64,000 nt of DNA from Pelomonas baiyunensis (GCF_043555935.1 NZ_JBIGIB010000003.1:1-64000); one strand, 5' to 3'. Positions 9,540 to 18,723 are shown, counted from the stretch's first letter. Notes: generated from the letters alone by a model not told the origin. A program made the numbers and translations.

Positions 9540-11084
9540 TCAGCCCTCGATGGCCACGACCACGATGGACTTGGCCGGCAGCTTGAGCGTGAGCTTGCCG
9601 TCCACCGCCTGGGCTTCAAAGGCCTGCGGCACCACCTGCGCGGGCTTGCCCAGTTCGTTCTGGGCGTCCATGGCCCCGGCGGTCAGCAGTTGCCCCTTGA
9701 CCGACTTCGGGGCCGAAGTGCCCACCTGCAGGGTCAGCTCAGCCGGCTGGTTCGCATTCGAGTTGACCAGGCCCACGTAGAGCTTGCCATCCTTGCCGCG
9801 GCCGGCGGTGGCCGACAGGCCCGGCATCTCGGTGGCACCCACCTTGTAGACCGGGTTGTTCTCGATGCGGGCGGGCAGCGAGGTGGCGTCCTGGAAGGGC
9901 GTGTAGAGCTTGAACGCGTGGTAGGTCGGCGTCAGCACCAGCTTGTCCTTGCTGGTGAGGATCATGGCCTGCAGCACGTTGACCATCTGCGCCACGTTGC
10001 TCATCTTCACGCGCTCGGCGTGGGCGTGGAACACGTGGAAGTGCAGCGCCGCCAGCAGCGCGTCCCGCAGCGTGTTGCGCTGGACGAGGAAGCCCGGGTT
10101 GCTGCCGGGTTCGGGGTCGTACCAGCTGCCCCATTCGTCGAAGTACACCTCCAGGCGCTTGGCGGGGTCGTTCTTGTCGAGGATGACGCGGCTCTTGGCC
10201 AGCGTGTCATCGATCTTCTTGACCTGCGACAGCATGGAGATCCAGTCGCTTTCCGGGAAACCCGCAGCCGGGCCCTTGCCTTCGAAGCGGCCGGTGGGGA
10301 AGGTGTAGGCGTGGTGAGCGATGCCGTCGAAGTTGTGGCGGATGTTCTTGCTCAGCACGTCCGTCCACGTGGTGTCGGTGTCGTTGCCGCCGCTGGCGAT
10401 GAACTTGGGCCGGTTGTGCGCCGGCGTCTTCAGGAAGGTGGCCCAGTGCCGATAGAGGTCGGCGTAGTACTCGGGGCGCATGTTGCCGCCGCAGCCCCAG
10501 GTTTCGTTGCCCAGCGCGTAGTAGTGGATGCGGAAGGGCTTGTCGCGGCCGTTCTTGCGGCGCTGCTCGACGATGGTGGCGTTGCCCTCGCCTGTCATGT
10601 ACTCCAGCCACTCGGCAGCTTCCTGTGGCGAGCCGGTGCCCATGTTGGCGTTCACGTAGGCCTCGGCGCCCAGCTGCTCGACCAGGTCAAAGAACTCGTG
10701 CGTGCCCACGGCGTTGTTCTCGGGCACGCCACCCCAGTGGGTGTTGACCTTGACCGGGCGCTTGCTGCGCGGGCCGATGCCGTCACGCCAGTGGTACTCA
10801 TCGGCAAAGCAGCCGCCGGGCCAGCGCACCAGCGGCACCTTCAGGTCCTTCAGCGCGGCCACCACGTCCTTGCGCCAGCCGCGCACGTTGGGGATCTTGC
10901 TCTCCGGGCCCACCCACATGCCTTCGTAGATGCCGGTGCCCAGGTGCTCGGCGAACTGGCCATAGATGTTGCGGTGGATGACGGGGCCGGGCTGGTCGGC
11001 GCTGACCACGACCTTGACGTCGGCGGCCAGGGCTTGAACGCCCACCACCAGGGTCGCCGCGAGGGCGAGCAGTTGCTTCTTCAT
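9540..11084 (-). CDS. GH51 alpha-L-arabinofuranosidase, exported
   Basis: This is a 514-residue exo-acting enzyme that removes terminal alpha-L-arabinofuranose units. The family's two catalytic glutamates are visible: YALGNETWG (acid/base Glu194) and VYFDEWGSW (nucleophile Glu317). Residues 1-21 form a signal peptide (MKKQLLALAA... ending Ala-x-Ala), so it should act in the periplasm, unlike many cytoplasmic GH51 enzymes. AAGGAGACAAG precedes the ATG, and nearly the same leader precedes ytfQ. It is the first gene of the GH51-GH43-GH127-ytfQ run. Confidence 0.9.
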   Translation of the reverse strand: MKKQLLALAATLVVGVQALAADVKVVVSADQPGPVIHRNIYGQFAEHLGTGIYEGMWVGPESKIPNVRGWRKDVVAALKDLKVPLVRWPGGCFADEYHWRDGIGPRSKRPVKVNTHWGGVPENNAVGTHEFFDLVEQLGAEAYVNANMGTGSPQEAAEWLEYMTGEGNATIVEQRRKNGRDKPFRIHYYALGNETWGCGGNMRPEYYADLYRHWATFLKTPAHNRPKFIASGGNDTDTTWTDVLSKNIRHNFDGIAHHAYTFPTGRFEGKGPAAGFPESDWISMLSQVKKIDDTLAKSRVILDKNDPAKRLEVYFDEWGSWYDPEPGSNPGFLVQRNTLRDALLAALHFHVFHAHAERVKMSNVAQMVNVLQAMILTSKDKLVLTPTYHAFKLYTPFQDATSLPARIENNPVYKVGATEMPGLSATAGRGKDGKLYVGLVNSNANQPAELTLQVGTSAPKSVKGQLLTAGAMDAQNELGKPAQVVPQAFEAQAVDGKLTLKLPAKSIVVVAIEG

Positions 11085-11120
11085 GTTGCTTGTCTCCTTG
11101 GTTGTCTATCGGGCCTCTTC

Positions 11121-11250
11121 GGGCCGAGTGCCGGGTCGAGTGCCGGGCCGCCCCAAGCCGGCCCGCCTTGGCGATGTGCGGGCCGGTCGATCCGGCCTGC
11201 GTCGCCGTCCCCTCGGGGGAGCGTCCAGGGCCAAGCCCTGGACGAGGGGC
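11121..11250. repeat. Structured intergenic repeat, copy 1
   Basis: This copy shares blocks with 12863-12998: CCGCCCCAAGCCGGCCCG, TTGGCGATGTG and CCGTCCCCTCGGGGG. A central stem (about 11169-11206) with the 5-base loop TCGAT is kept in both copies although the upper stem bases differ, which suggests that pairing is selected. It lies between the semialdehyde dehydrogenase stop and the GH51 start, close to both. It could act as an attenuator, a processing site or a mobile repeat. Confidence 0.7.
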
Positions 11251-11251
11251 T

Positions 11252-12838
11252 TCAGTTCCGGGTCAGCACCCCATCGCGGCGGCGCCACACCCCGCGCTCG
11301 TTGGGCTCGCGCAGCACGGCGGGCAGCAGCGCGCGCGGCAGGTTCTGGTAGCTCACCGGGCGCAGGAAGCGCTGGATGGCGGCCGTGCCGACCGAGCTGC
11401 TGCGGCCGTCGCTCGTGGCCGGGAACGGGCCGCCGTGCACCATGGCGGTGGACACCTCCACGCCGGTGGGAAAGCCGTTGGCCAGGATGCGGCCGACCTT
11501 GCGCTCCAGCGCCGGCAGCAGCGCGCGGGCGGCGGCGAGGTCGGCCTCGTCGTCGTCCTGCAGTTGCAGCGTGGCGGTGAGCTGGCCCTCCAGGCCCTCG
11601 ATGACGGCCAGCAGTTCGGCTTCGTCCTGGCAGGCCACCAGCAGCGACGCAGGGCCGAAGATCTCGGCGGACATCTGGTGGTTGGCCCGGAAGGCCGCGC
11701 CCGTGGTCTTGAACAGGCTGGGCGCACCCTGGCAGCCGGCAGAGGTGCCGCGCAACAGCGCGTCAACCTGGCCCTGCGCGGCCAGCGTGTCCTCGCCACG
11801 CTGGTAGGCACTGGCGATGCCGGGGGTGAGCATGGTGGCGGCGGGCACGGGCTTCAGCGCCTCGGCAGCAGCCGCGGCGAAGCGGTCGAAGTCCGCCCCC
11901 GCCAGGCCCAGCACCAGGCCGGGATTGGTGCAGAACTGACCCACGCCCATCGTCAGCGACGCCGCAAAGCCCGTGGCGATCTCGGCGCCCCGCGCCTTCA
12001 GAGCGCCGGGCAGCAGAACGACCGGGTTGATGCTGCTCATCTCCGCATAGACCGGGATGGGTTGCGGCCGGGCTGCGGCCGCGGCCATCAGCGCCGTGCC
12101 CCCGCTGCGCGACCCGGTGAAGCCCACGGCCTGGATGGCCGGGTGGCGCACCAGCGTGTCGCCAATGCCGTGGCCGCTGCCGGTCAGCAGCGCGAACACG
12201 CCGGCCGGCAGGTTGGATTGCTTCACGGCCTCCACCACCGCGCGGCCGACGAGTTCCGACGTGCCCGGGTGGGCCGAGTGCGCCTTCACGACGACGGGGC
12301 AGCCGGCAGCCAGCGCCGCGGCGGTGTCGCCCCCGGCCACCGAGAAGGCCAGCGGGAAGTTGCTGGCGCCGAACACAGCCACCGGGCCCACGCCAACAAA
12401 GCGCAGGCGCAGGTCCGGCCGCGGCGGGGTGCGCGTGGGCAGGGCGGTGTCAATGCGGGCGTCCTGCCAGCTGCCTTCACGCAGCAGTTCGGCGAACAGC
12501 TTGAGCTGGTTCATCGTGCGGCCGCGCTCGCCTTCCAGGCGGGCACGCGGCAGGCCGGTCTCGGCCATGGCGCGCACGATCAAGTCGTCACCGATCGCCA
12601 GGATCTGTGCGGCGATGCGGTCCAGGAAGTCGGCGCGCTCGTGGTCGGACGTTGCGCGGAAGGCGTCAAAGGCGGCGCCGGCCAGCTGGCAGGCCTGCTC
12701 GACCTGGGCCACGTCGACGGCATTGAAGTCAGGTCCGAGGGCTTCGTTCTTGCCCGGGTCGAACGCCTGGAAGGGCTTGCCGTGGCCGCGCACGGCCTCG
12801 CCGCCGATCAGGGCCAGGCCTTGGATCGTGTTGCTCAT
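11252..12838 (-). CDS. 2-oxoglutarate semialdehyde dehydrogenase (2,5-dioxovalerate dehydrogenase)
   Basis: This is a 528-residue NAD(P)-dependent aldehyde dehydrogenase. Conserved features are FGASNFPLAFS (Asn160), the cofactor lysine in VVVKAHSAH (Lys185), AEMSSINPV (Glu266) and the catalytic cysteine in GQFCTNPG (Cys303). The QFCTNPG context is that of the type III KGSADH group, which makes 2-oxoglutarate as the last step of non-phosphorylative pentose or sugar-acid breakdown. The partner dehydratase is next upstream on the same strand, with a structured repeat between. The start is supported by AAGAGG upstream. An equivalent role with galactarate or hydroxyproline products is possible. 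Confidence 0.85.
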   Translation of the reverse strand: MSNTIQGLALIGGEAVRGHGKPFQAFDPGKNEALGPDFNAVDVAQVEQACQLAGAAFDAFRATSDHERADFLDRIAAQILAIGDDLIVRAMAETGLPRARLEGERGRTMNQLKLFAELLREGSWQDARIDTALPTRTPPRPDLRLRFVGVGPVAVFGASNFPLAFSVAGGDTAAALAAGCPVVVKAHSAHPGTSELVGRAVVEAVKQSNLPAGVFALLTGSGHGIGDTLVRHPAIQAVGFTGSRSGGTALMAAAAARPQPIPVYAEMSSINPVVLLPGALKARGAEIATGFAASLTMGVGQFCTNPGLVLGLAGADFDRFAAAAAEALKPVPAATMLTPGIASAYQRGEDTLAAQGQVDALLRGTSAGCQGAPSLFKTTGAAFRANHQMSAEIFGPASLLVACQDEAELLAVIEGLEGQLTATLQLQDDDEADLAAARALLPALERKVGRILANGFPTGVEVSTAMVHGGPFPATSDGRSSSVGTAAIQRFLRPVSYQNLPRALLPAVLREPNERGVWRRRDGVLTRN

Positions 12839-12862
12839 GGTTCTTACCTCTTACGGAGTTGT

Positions 12863-12998
12863 CGGGCCGAGCGCCGGGCCGCCCCAAGCCGGCCCGGGTT
12901 GGCGATGTGTTCGCGGCTCGATGCCGCGAACATCGCCGTCCCCTCGGGGGATCGACCGGACTTGCGCGCGTTCAGCGACGCGAGGGCGGGCGAGGGGC
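12863..12998. repeat. Structured intergenic repeat, copy 2
   Basis: This is the second copy of the element at 11121-11250. A long stem (GGCGATGT...TTCGCGGC with GCCGCGAACATCGCC, about 12901-12935) closes on the same TCGAT loop. CCCCTCGGGGG follows. It fills nearly the whole gap between the arabonate dehydratase stop at 13002 and the semialdehyde dehydrogenase start at 12838. No gene is seen in it. Confidence 0.7.
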
Positions 12999-13001
12999 AT
13001 G

Positions 13002-14756
13002 TCAATGGGAGTGGCGCGGGACAGCCGAGCCGCGGCAGCCGCGCAGGAAGTCGAAGTCGCAGCCCTCGTCGGCTTGCAGCACGTGGTTCACGTACAGGTG
13101 GCGGTAGCCGGTGGCGTCGGCCGGGTCCACGGTTTGCGCGGCGGCCCAGGCTTGCAGGCGCTCGGCCAGTTCTTCGTCGGGCACGTCCAGGTGCAGGCGG
13201 CCAGCGGCGCAGTCCAGCTCGATGAAGTCTCCTTCCTGCACCACCGCCAGCGGGCCGCCGGCGCGCGCCTCGGGCGACACATGCAGCACGACGGTGCCGT
13301 AGGCGGTGCCGCTCATGCGGGCGTCGGAGATGCGCACCATGTCCTTCACGCCGGTGGCGAGGATCTTGGGCGGCAGGCCCATGTTGCCCACCTCGGCCAT
13401 GCCGGGGTAGCCCTTGGGGCCGCAGTTCTTCATGACGAGGATGCAGCTGGCGTCGACGTCCAGGTCGGGGTCGGCGATGCGGGCTTTGTAGTCGTCGAAG
13501 TTCTCGAACACGACGGCACGGCCGCGGTGCTTCATCAGCTCGGGCGTGGCCGCGGAAGGCTTGAGCACGGCGCCGCGCGGCGCGAGGTTGCCGCGCAGGA
13601 TGCAGATGCCGCCGTCTTCGATCAGCGGCTTGCTGAGCGGGCGGATGACCTCGTCGTCGTAGATGGGCGCGTCCAGGCAGTTGTCCCACAGGCTCTTGCC
13701 GTTGACGGTCAGCGCGCCGGGGTTGGGCAGCAGGTTGGCCTCGCCCAGGCGGCGGATGACGCCCGGCAGACCGCCGGCGTAATAGAACTCCTCCATCAGG
13801 AAGCGGCCCGAGGGCAGCAGGTCCACGACGGTGGGCGTGCCGCGGCCGATGCGGGTCCAGTCTTCCAGTTCCAGGTCCACACCGATCCGGCCGGCAATCG
13901 CCTTCAGGTGGATGACGGCGTTGGTGGAGCCGCCGATGGCCGCGTTGACGCGGATGGCGTTCTCGAACGCTGCCTTGGTGAGCACCTTGGACAGGCGCAG
14001 GTCTTCCCACACCATGTCGACGATGCGCATGCCGGACAGGTGGGCCAGCACATAACGGCGCGCATCGACGGCAGGAATGGCGGCGTTGTGCGGCAGGGAC
14101 GTGCCCAGCGACTCGGCCATGCAGGCCATGGTGCTGGCCGTGCCCATGGTGTTGCAGGTGCCGGCGGAGCGCGAGTGGCCGGCCTCGGCGGCCAGGAAGT
14201 CGTGCATCTTGATCTCGCCGGCTTTCACCTGCTCGTGCAGCTGCCACACGGCCGTGCCCGAGCCGATGTTTTTGCCGTTGAGCTTGCCGTTGAGCATCGG
14301 GCCGCCGGTGACGACGATGGCCGGCACGTCGCAGCTGGCCGCGCCCATCAGCAGCGCGGGGGTGGTCTTGTCGCAGCCGGTCAGCAGCACGACGGCGTCG
14401 ATGGGGTTGCCGCGGATGCTCTCCTCCACGTCCATGCTGGCCAGGTTGCGCGTGAGCATGGCGGTGGGGCGCAGGTTGCTCTCGCCGTTGGAGAACACCG
14501 GGAACTCGACCGGCCAGCCGCCGGCTTCGAGGATGCCCTTCTTCACATGCTCGGCGAGCTTGCGGAAGTGAGCGTTGCAGGGGGTGAGCTCGCTCCAGGT
14601 GTTGCAAATGCCGATGATGGGCTTGCCCTGGAACTCGTGGTCCGGAATGCCCTGGTTCTTCATCCAGGAGCGGTACATGAACCCGTTCTTGTCCTGGGTG
14701 CCGAACCATTCGGCGGAACGCAGCTTGACCTGGCTCTTCTTGTCGTCAGTCGTCAT
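13002..14756 (-). CDS. L-arabonate dehydratase (IlvD/Edd family)
   Basis: This 584-residue Fe-S dehydratase probably converts L-arabonate to L-2-keto-3-deoxyarabonate. Cluster-binding cysteines fall at Cys60, Cys128 (in TGCDKTTPA) and Cys201 (in AGTCNTMGTAST), matching the spacing known for rhizobial L-arabinonate dehydratase within one residue. Lys130 in CDK is the lysine that is usually carbamylated. The N-terminal RSAEWFGTQDKNGFMYRSW belongs to the sugar-acid branch, not to IlvD. It is followed by the semialdehyde dehydrogenase, which supports the pathway. D-xylonate or D-fuconate is the main alternative substrate. Confidence 0.85.
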   Translation of the reverse strand: MTTDDKKSQVKLRSAEWFGTQDKNGFMYRSWMKNQGIPDHEFQGKPIIGICNTWSELTPCNAHFRKLAEHVKKGILEAGGWPVEFPVFSNGESNLRPTAMLTRNLASMDVEESIRGNPIDAVVLLTGCDKTTPALLMGAASCDVPAIVVTGGPMLNGKLNGKNIGSGTAVWQLHEQVKAGEIKMHDFLAAEAGHSRSAGTCNTMGTASTMACMAESLGTSLPHNAAIPAVDARRYVLAHLSGMRIVDMVWEDLRLSKVLTKAAFENAIRVNAAIGGSTNAVIHLKAIAGRIGVDLELEDWTRIGRGTPTVVDLLPSGRFLMEEFYYAGGLPGVIRRLGEANLLPNPGALTVNGKSLWDNCLDAPIYDDEVIRPLSKPLIEDGGICILRGNLAPRGAVLKPSAATPELMKHRGRAVVFENFDDYKARIADPDLDVDASCILVMKNCGPKGYPGMAEVGNMGLPPKILATGVKDMVRISDARMSGTAYGTVVLHVSPEARAGGPLAVVQEGDFIELDCAAGRLHLDVPDEELAERLQAWAAAQTVDPADATGYRHLYVNHVLQADEGCDFDFLRGCRGSAVPRHSH

Positions 14757-14804
14757 GTCTTGTCTCGATGTCGTTCTTCGGGGCCATCCAGCCGCTCGAA
14801 ACCG

Positions 14805-14834
14805 ATGCTAGGCAGCGGGGGATATGCAATCCAA
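14805..14834 (-). promoter_or_regulatory. Candidate promoter of the dehydratase operon
   Basis: The minus strand reads TTGGAT (14829-14834), an 18-base spacer, then TAGCAT (14805-14810), leaving a leader of about 40 bases before the dehydratase ATG. The same TAGCAT hexamer with an 18-base spacer occurs ahead of the TonB receptor gene at 18617-18646. The evidence is pattern matching only. Confidence 0.4.
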
Positions 14835-14869
14835 TCAATTCCTGCGGCGTACCGATACCGAAACCGGCA

Positions 14870-15832
14870 TCAGTCGCGGCGGGAGGGCCGGCCGAACCGC
14901 GGCATGCCGTCGGCCGACCAGCGCAGCGGCTTCACGAAGGTGTGGCGGTCGGGGTTCCACAGCGGGTCGTCCTCGATCTCGGTGTAGGTGCGGGCGTGGT
15001 AGACCAGCAGCACTTCGTCTGGCGTGGCGCCCTCGGTGAAGCTGTTGTGGCCGGGGCCGAACACGCGGTCTTCGGCGGCGCTGCGCATCACCGGCGTGGG
15101 CGACTTGTGCCAGGCGGCCGGATCCAGCAGGTCGGCGTGCTCGTCGGCCCACAGCAGGCCCATGGCGTAGTTCTCGTCGGTGGCGCTGGCCGAGTAGCTG
15201 ATGAAGACGCGGCCGTGGCGCTGCAGCACCGACGGCCCCTCGTTCACGAGAAAGCCCCGGCATTCCCAGTCGAACTCGGGTTGGCTCAGCCGCACCGGCG
15301 CGCCGGCCAGCTGCCAGGGCGTCTTCATCGGTGCGAGGTAGAGGTTGGAGTTGCCGGCAATGGCCGGGTCTTTCTGGGCCCACAGGTAATACAGCTGGCC
15401 GCGGTGGGTGAAGGTGGTCGCGTCCAGGCAGAAGCTGTCGATGCCCGTGTCGACCTGGCCCAGGAACTCCCACGCGCCGGTGAACGGGTCGGCGGCGGTG
15501 TTCCGGATCGCAAACATGCGGTGCTGGAACATGCCCAGTGCGTCCAGCGCCCGGGTGGGGGCCGCAGCGAAGTAGACGTACCAGGCGCCCTGGTTGAAGT
15601 GCAGTTCGGGCGCCCAGATGAGTTCGGAATACGGCCCGGTGTCGGGCTTGCGCCAAGCGACGAAGGCCGGGGCGTGGGCCAGGCCTTCCACCGTGGCGGC
15701 GCGGCGCAACTCGATGCGGTCGTACTGCGGCACCGAGGCCGTGAAGTAGTAGGCCTCGCCGTGGCGGGAGATGTGGGGGTCGGCACGCTGCAGGATCAGC
15801 GGCTGGATCAGGTCAGACGAGGAAGCAGACAT
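14870..15832 (-). CDS. Cytoplasmic GH43 exo-alpha-L-arabinofuranosidase
   Basis: This is a 320-residue family 43 glycosidase without a signal peptide, so it should finish short arabino-oligosaccharides inside the cell. The three carboxylates of the five-blade propeller are visible: ADPHIS (base Asp18), SFCLDATTF (pKa modulator Asp137) and VNEGPSV (acid Glu198). GPGHNSFTEG near residue 255 is another family signature. Its length fits single-domain exo-1,5-arabinofuranosidases. No clear ribosome-binding site precedes the ATG at 15832. It starts 18 bases after a terminator, so it may depend on read-through from the receptor gene. Confidence 0.82.
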   Translation of the reverse strand: MSASSSDLIQPLILQRADPHISRHGEAYYFTASVPQYDRIELRRAATVEGLAHAPAFVAWRKPDTGPYSELIWAPELHFNQGAWYVYFAAAPTRALDALGMFQHRMFAIRNTAADPFTGAWEFLGQVDTGIDSFCLDATTFTHRGQLYYLWAQKDPAIAGNSNLYLAPMKTPWQLAGAPVRLSQPEFDWECRGFLVNEGPSVLQRHGRVFISYSASATDENYAMGLLWADEHADLLDPAAWHKSPTPVMRSAAEDRVFGPGHNSFTEGATPDEVLLVYHARTYTEIEDDPLWNPDRHTFVKPLRWSADGMPRFGRPSRRD

Positions 15833-15850
15833 GGCAACGGGCAGGCAATG

Positions 15851-15887
15851 AAAAAGGGCGTTGCCGGGAGGCCCCCCGCAACGCCCT
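15851..15887 (-). terminator. Rho-independent terminator after the TonB receptor
   Basis: The minus strand carries AGGGCGTTGC/GCAACGCCCT, a perfect 10-bp stem with a G/C-rich loop, followed immediately by TTTTTC. It starts 18 bases after the receptor stop. It would reduce, but perhaps not abolish, expression of the downstream GH43 gene relative to the receptor. Confidence 0.85.
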
Positions 15888-15905
15888 GCGAGCTGAGCGC
15901 TCGGG

Positions 15906-18536
15906 TTACAGCTTCCAGCGCACGGACACGCCCACCGTGCGGTCGTAGTAGCGCACGTCGCGCACCAGCGCCGGGGTCTGGTCGAAGTAGTCGTGGTAGG
16001 CCTGGTTCAACAGGTTGGTCACGTCCACCGAGAGGGTGAGCTGCTTGCTGAGGCTGTAGCCGAAGGACGCGTCCAGCGTGCGCAGCGGTGCCACCCACAA
16101 CTCACGGCCGGTGCTGCGGTACGGCTTTTCGGCCAGGAACTTGGAACGCCAGTTGTAGGCCAGGCGGCCATAGATCGGACCCTGCTCGTACAACGCCACC
16201 AGGTTGTAGGCCGACTTGGATTGGCCCAGGAAGGGGCCTTCCACTCCGGTGTTCGGGTCGGTCTGCTTGCCCGTCATGTAGGTGTAGTTGGCTTCCAGGC
16301 CAAACCCACTCAGCCAGCCCGGCAAGAAGTCGTAGAACTGGCGGTAGCTCAGTTCGTAACCATGCAGGTTGGCGTTGCTCACGTTGACCGGCTGCGTCAC
16401 GTTGTACTTGACGCCATTGATGGTGGTCGAGACGGTTTGGTCGAACACGCGGTTCTTGAACTTGTGCTCGAACAGCGTGCCGGTCAAAGACCCGGTGCGG
16501 GCGAAGTAGTACTCCAGCGCCGCGTCCACGTTGGTGGACTCGGTCGGCTTCAAGTCGGGGTTGCCGCCGAAGATGGTGCCGAAGGTGACGCCGCCCCCGG
16601 GCGGGGTGATGGTCTGGCCAGGGTTGTACGCGTTGAAGCCCGGGCGCTCCAGCGTCTTGCCGGTGATGAGGCGGCCGATCAGCTGCGGGCTGAACTCGGC
16701 CTTGAGCGACAGCATCGGCAGTGCGTCGGTGCGCGACGTGTCCTTGTTGACCGGCGTGATCACACCCGTGGCTGCGTTGCGCGAGTTGCCCATCAGCGCC
16801 TGGTCGGTCTGCACCACGCGCAGGCCGAACACACCACTCACTGGCACACCTGCGGCGCTGAAGCCGAACTTCAGGCGGCCATAGACGGCCTTGGTCGTCT
16901 CGGTGTCGTCGAACAGCGTCATCGGGTCATAGGCCGTGAGCGCGCCGTTGCCGTTGGTCAGCAGCTTGCGGAAGGCCTCGCCGTTGTTCAGCAGCCAGTC
17001 GCGGTCGGCGTAAACGTATTGCTTCACGCCGTAGTCGCCCCAGGTCGCGGGCGAGACCGAGAAGATGTCGGCCACGCTGGCATCGGCAGCCGAGCGGCCC
17101 ACGGCAGAGAAGCCGGTCTGCCAGGGCATGTTCGTGTTGATCGACATGGCCGAACGGCGGGCCAGGCGCACGCCGCCAGTGACTTCGCGGAAGAAGCCGT
17201 CGCCGATGTCGTAGCTCGCGTCCGCACGCCAGTCGGTGCTGTGGCCTTCGCGCTCGCCGCGCACGTCCACGCCGCCATTGATCCGGAAGTTGGCCTTGTT
17301 GGTCAGGTCCAGCTTGGGATAGTCGATGTAGCCGCCGCCGTCCTGCACCTTGGCGATGGTGCTGGTGGGCGTGTAGCCGCTGTCCAGGATGCGGTTGACC
17401 CAGTCGATCTGGCTGTTGGTGCGGGCCAGCTCGGTGGACAGACGCAGGCGGTCGGTCAGATCCCAGTGGCCGCCGAGGGCCACCTGGGCATTGGTGACCT
17501 GATCGCGCTTGGCCTGCGTGGAGGTGAAGCCCCAGCCCACGTAGTTCGCATTGGTCACCGTGTCCATGAAGTTGGTGCCCGGCTTGACGGTCACCGTCGA
17601 CGTGGGCTCGAACACCGGCGCGCCCGCCACCAGGAAAGATTGCTGATAGCGGTGGTCGATGCTGGTGCCGAAGCCTTCCAGGTAGACCTCCTTGTCGGCG
17701 CTGGGCTTCCACTGCAGCGCGAAGTTGCCAGCCAGACGCTTGCGGTCGCCCAGGTCGAGCACGCGGCCGACGGCGTCGGAGCCGACGATGCTGCGGCCGG
17801 CGTTCGTGAAAGTCAGCGGATCGCCCACCCAGGCGCGCTCGTCGTGGTACTTGCCGCGCTGGTAGGACAGGCCGAACAGCGCCCCCACCTCACCGAGGTC
17901 GGTCTTCCAGCGGCTGGACGCCATGCCGGACAAGTCGGGGTTGTTCACATCGGCCTTGTCGCGATGCTCCATGCGACCGTTGATGACGAGCTGCGTGTCC
18001 TTGAAGTCAAAGGGGCGGTTGGTGCGCACGTCGATGACGCCGGCGGTGCCCCCCTCGGGCAGCGTGGCCTCCTGGGTCTTGAAGACGTCGATGCGCTTGA
18101 GCATGGTGGCGGGCACATCGGCCAGGTACAGGCTGCGGCCGGCGTCCGAGAAGAACTCGCGGCCGTTCAGCAGCGTGACGATGCCGCCCAGGCCGCGCAC
18201 GATGACCGTGCCCGCCTCGCCGTTGCCACGCTGGATTTGCACGCCGGTCACGCGGCCCAGCAGTTCAGCCACGTTCTTGTCAGGGAACTTGCCGATGTCT
18301 TCGGCCACGATGGAATCCACCACCTGGTCGGCGTTCTTCTTGATGGCCTGGGCTGTTTCGGCCGAGGCGCGAGCGCCGGTCACCACCACGGTGCCCAGTT
18401 GCTGGTTCTCGCCAGCGGCTTGCTGCGCCAGCGCAGGCAAGCCCAAGGCGGTCAACGCGGCGGCGGCCGTCAGGCGAAGGGCAAAGCAGGAAGCAGAGGC
18501 GGCCGCGCGCTGCGGCACCCGGACGGGTTGGTTCAT
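15906..18536 (-). CDS. TonB-dependent outer-membrane receptor for oligosaccharides
   Basis: This is an 876-residue active outer-membrane transporter. Features in order are a signal peptide to about residue 38, a TonB box-like TVVVTG at about 49-54, a plug domain (VDSIVAEDIGKFPDKNVAELLGRVTGVQIQR region), and a beta-barrel ending in RTVGVSVRWKL. The plug signature belongs to the Caulobacter-type TonB receptor group that often carries sugars. Its place at the head of an arabinan locus makes arabino-oligosaccharide uptake the likely role. Siderophore or vitamin transport is less likely but not excluded. Confidence 0.85.
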   Translation of the reverse strand: MNQPVRVPQRAAASASCFALRLTAAAALTALGLPALAQQAAGENQQLGTVVVTGARASAETAQAIKKNADQVVDSIVAEDIGKFPDKNVAELLGRVTGVQIQRGNGEAGTVIVRGLGGIVTLLNGREFFSDAGRSLYLADVPATMLKRIDVFKTQEATLPEGGTAGVIDVRTNRPFDFKDTQLVINGRMEHRDKADVNNPDLSGMASSRWKTDLGEVGALFGLSYQRGKYHDERAWVGDPLTFTNAGRSIVGSDAVGRVLDLGDRKRLAGNFALQWKPSADKEVYLEGFGTSIDHRYQQSFLVAGAPVFEPTSTVTVKPGTNFMDTVTNANYVGWGFTSTQAKRDQVTNAQVALGGHWDLTDRLRLSTELARTNSQIDWVNRILDSGYTPTSTIAKVQDGGGYIDYPKLDLTNKANFRINGGVDVRGEREGHSTDWRADASYDIGDGFFREVTGGVRLARRSAMSINTNMPWQTGFSAVGRSAADASVADIFSVSPATWGDYGVKQYVYADRDWLLNNGEAFRKLLTNGNGALTAYDPMTLFDDTETTKAVYGRLKFGFSAAGVPVSGVFGLRVVQTDQALMGNSRNAATGVITPVNKDTSRTDALPMLSLKAEFSPQLIGRLITGKTLERPGFNAYNPGQTITPPGGGVTFGTIFGGNPDLKPTESTNVDAALEYYFARTGSLTGTLFEHKFKNRVFDQTVSTTINGVKYNVTQPVNVSNANLHGYELSYRQFYDFLPGWLSGFGLEANYTYMTGKQTDPNTGVEGPFLGQSKSAYNLVALYEQGPIYGRLAYNWRSKFLAEKPYRSTGRELWVAPLRTLDASFGYSLSKQLTLSVDVTNLLNQAYHDYFDQTPALVRDVRYYDRTVGVSVRWKL

Positions 18537-18616
18537 CGTGTCTCCGTGATCGTTATGAAGTTCGGCCGGCCCACCCGAACAGCCTCTGAACGGGCCTGGG
18601 GTGGGGGTCTGAATTC

Positions 18617-18646
18617 ATGCTAGGGGGCCGATCGATCCACGACTAA
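18617..18646 (-). promoter_or_regulatory. Candidate promoter of the TonB receptor gene
   Basis: The minus strand reads TTAGTC (18641-18646), an 18-base spacer, then TAGCAT (18617-18622), about 80 bases before the receptor start. It shares the TAGCAT hexamer and spacer with the dehydratase promoter candidate at 14805-14834. The -35 box is weak, which would fit activator-dependent control. The remaining bases between 18537 and 18819 hold no gene. Confidence 0.35.
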
Positions 18647-18723
18647 TCACATTTTTGGCCGCTTCGATGCTGCTTTTTGCATCCTCACCTCGGGTTACCC
18701 CGGAACCCTCTCCCGAGAGACGA

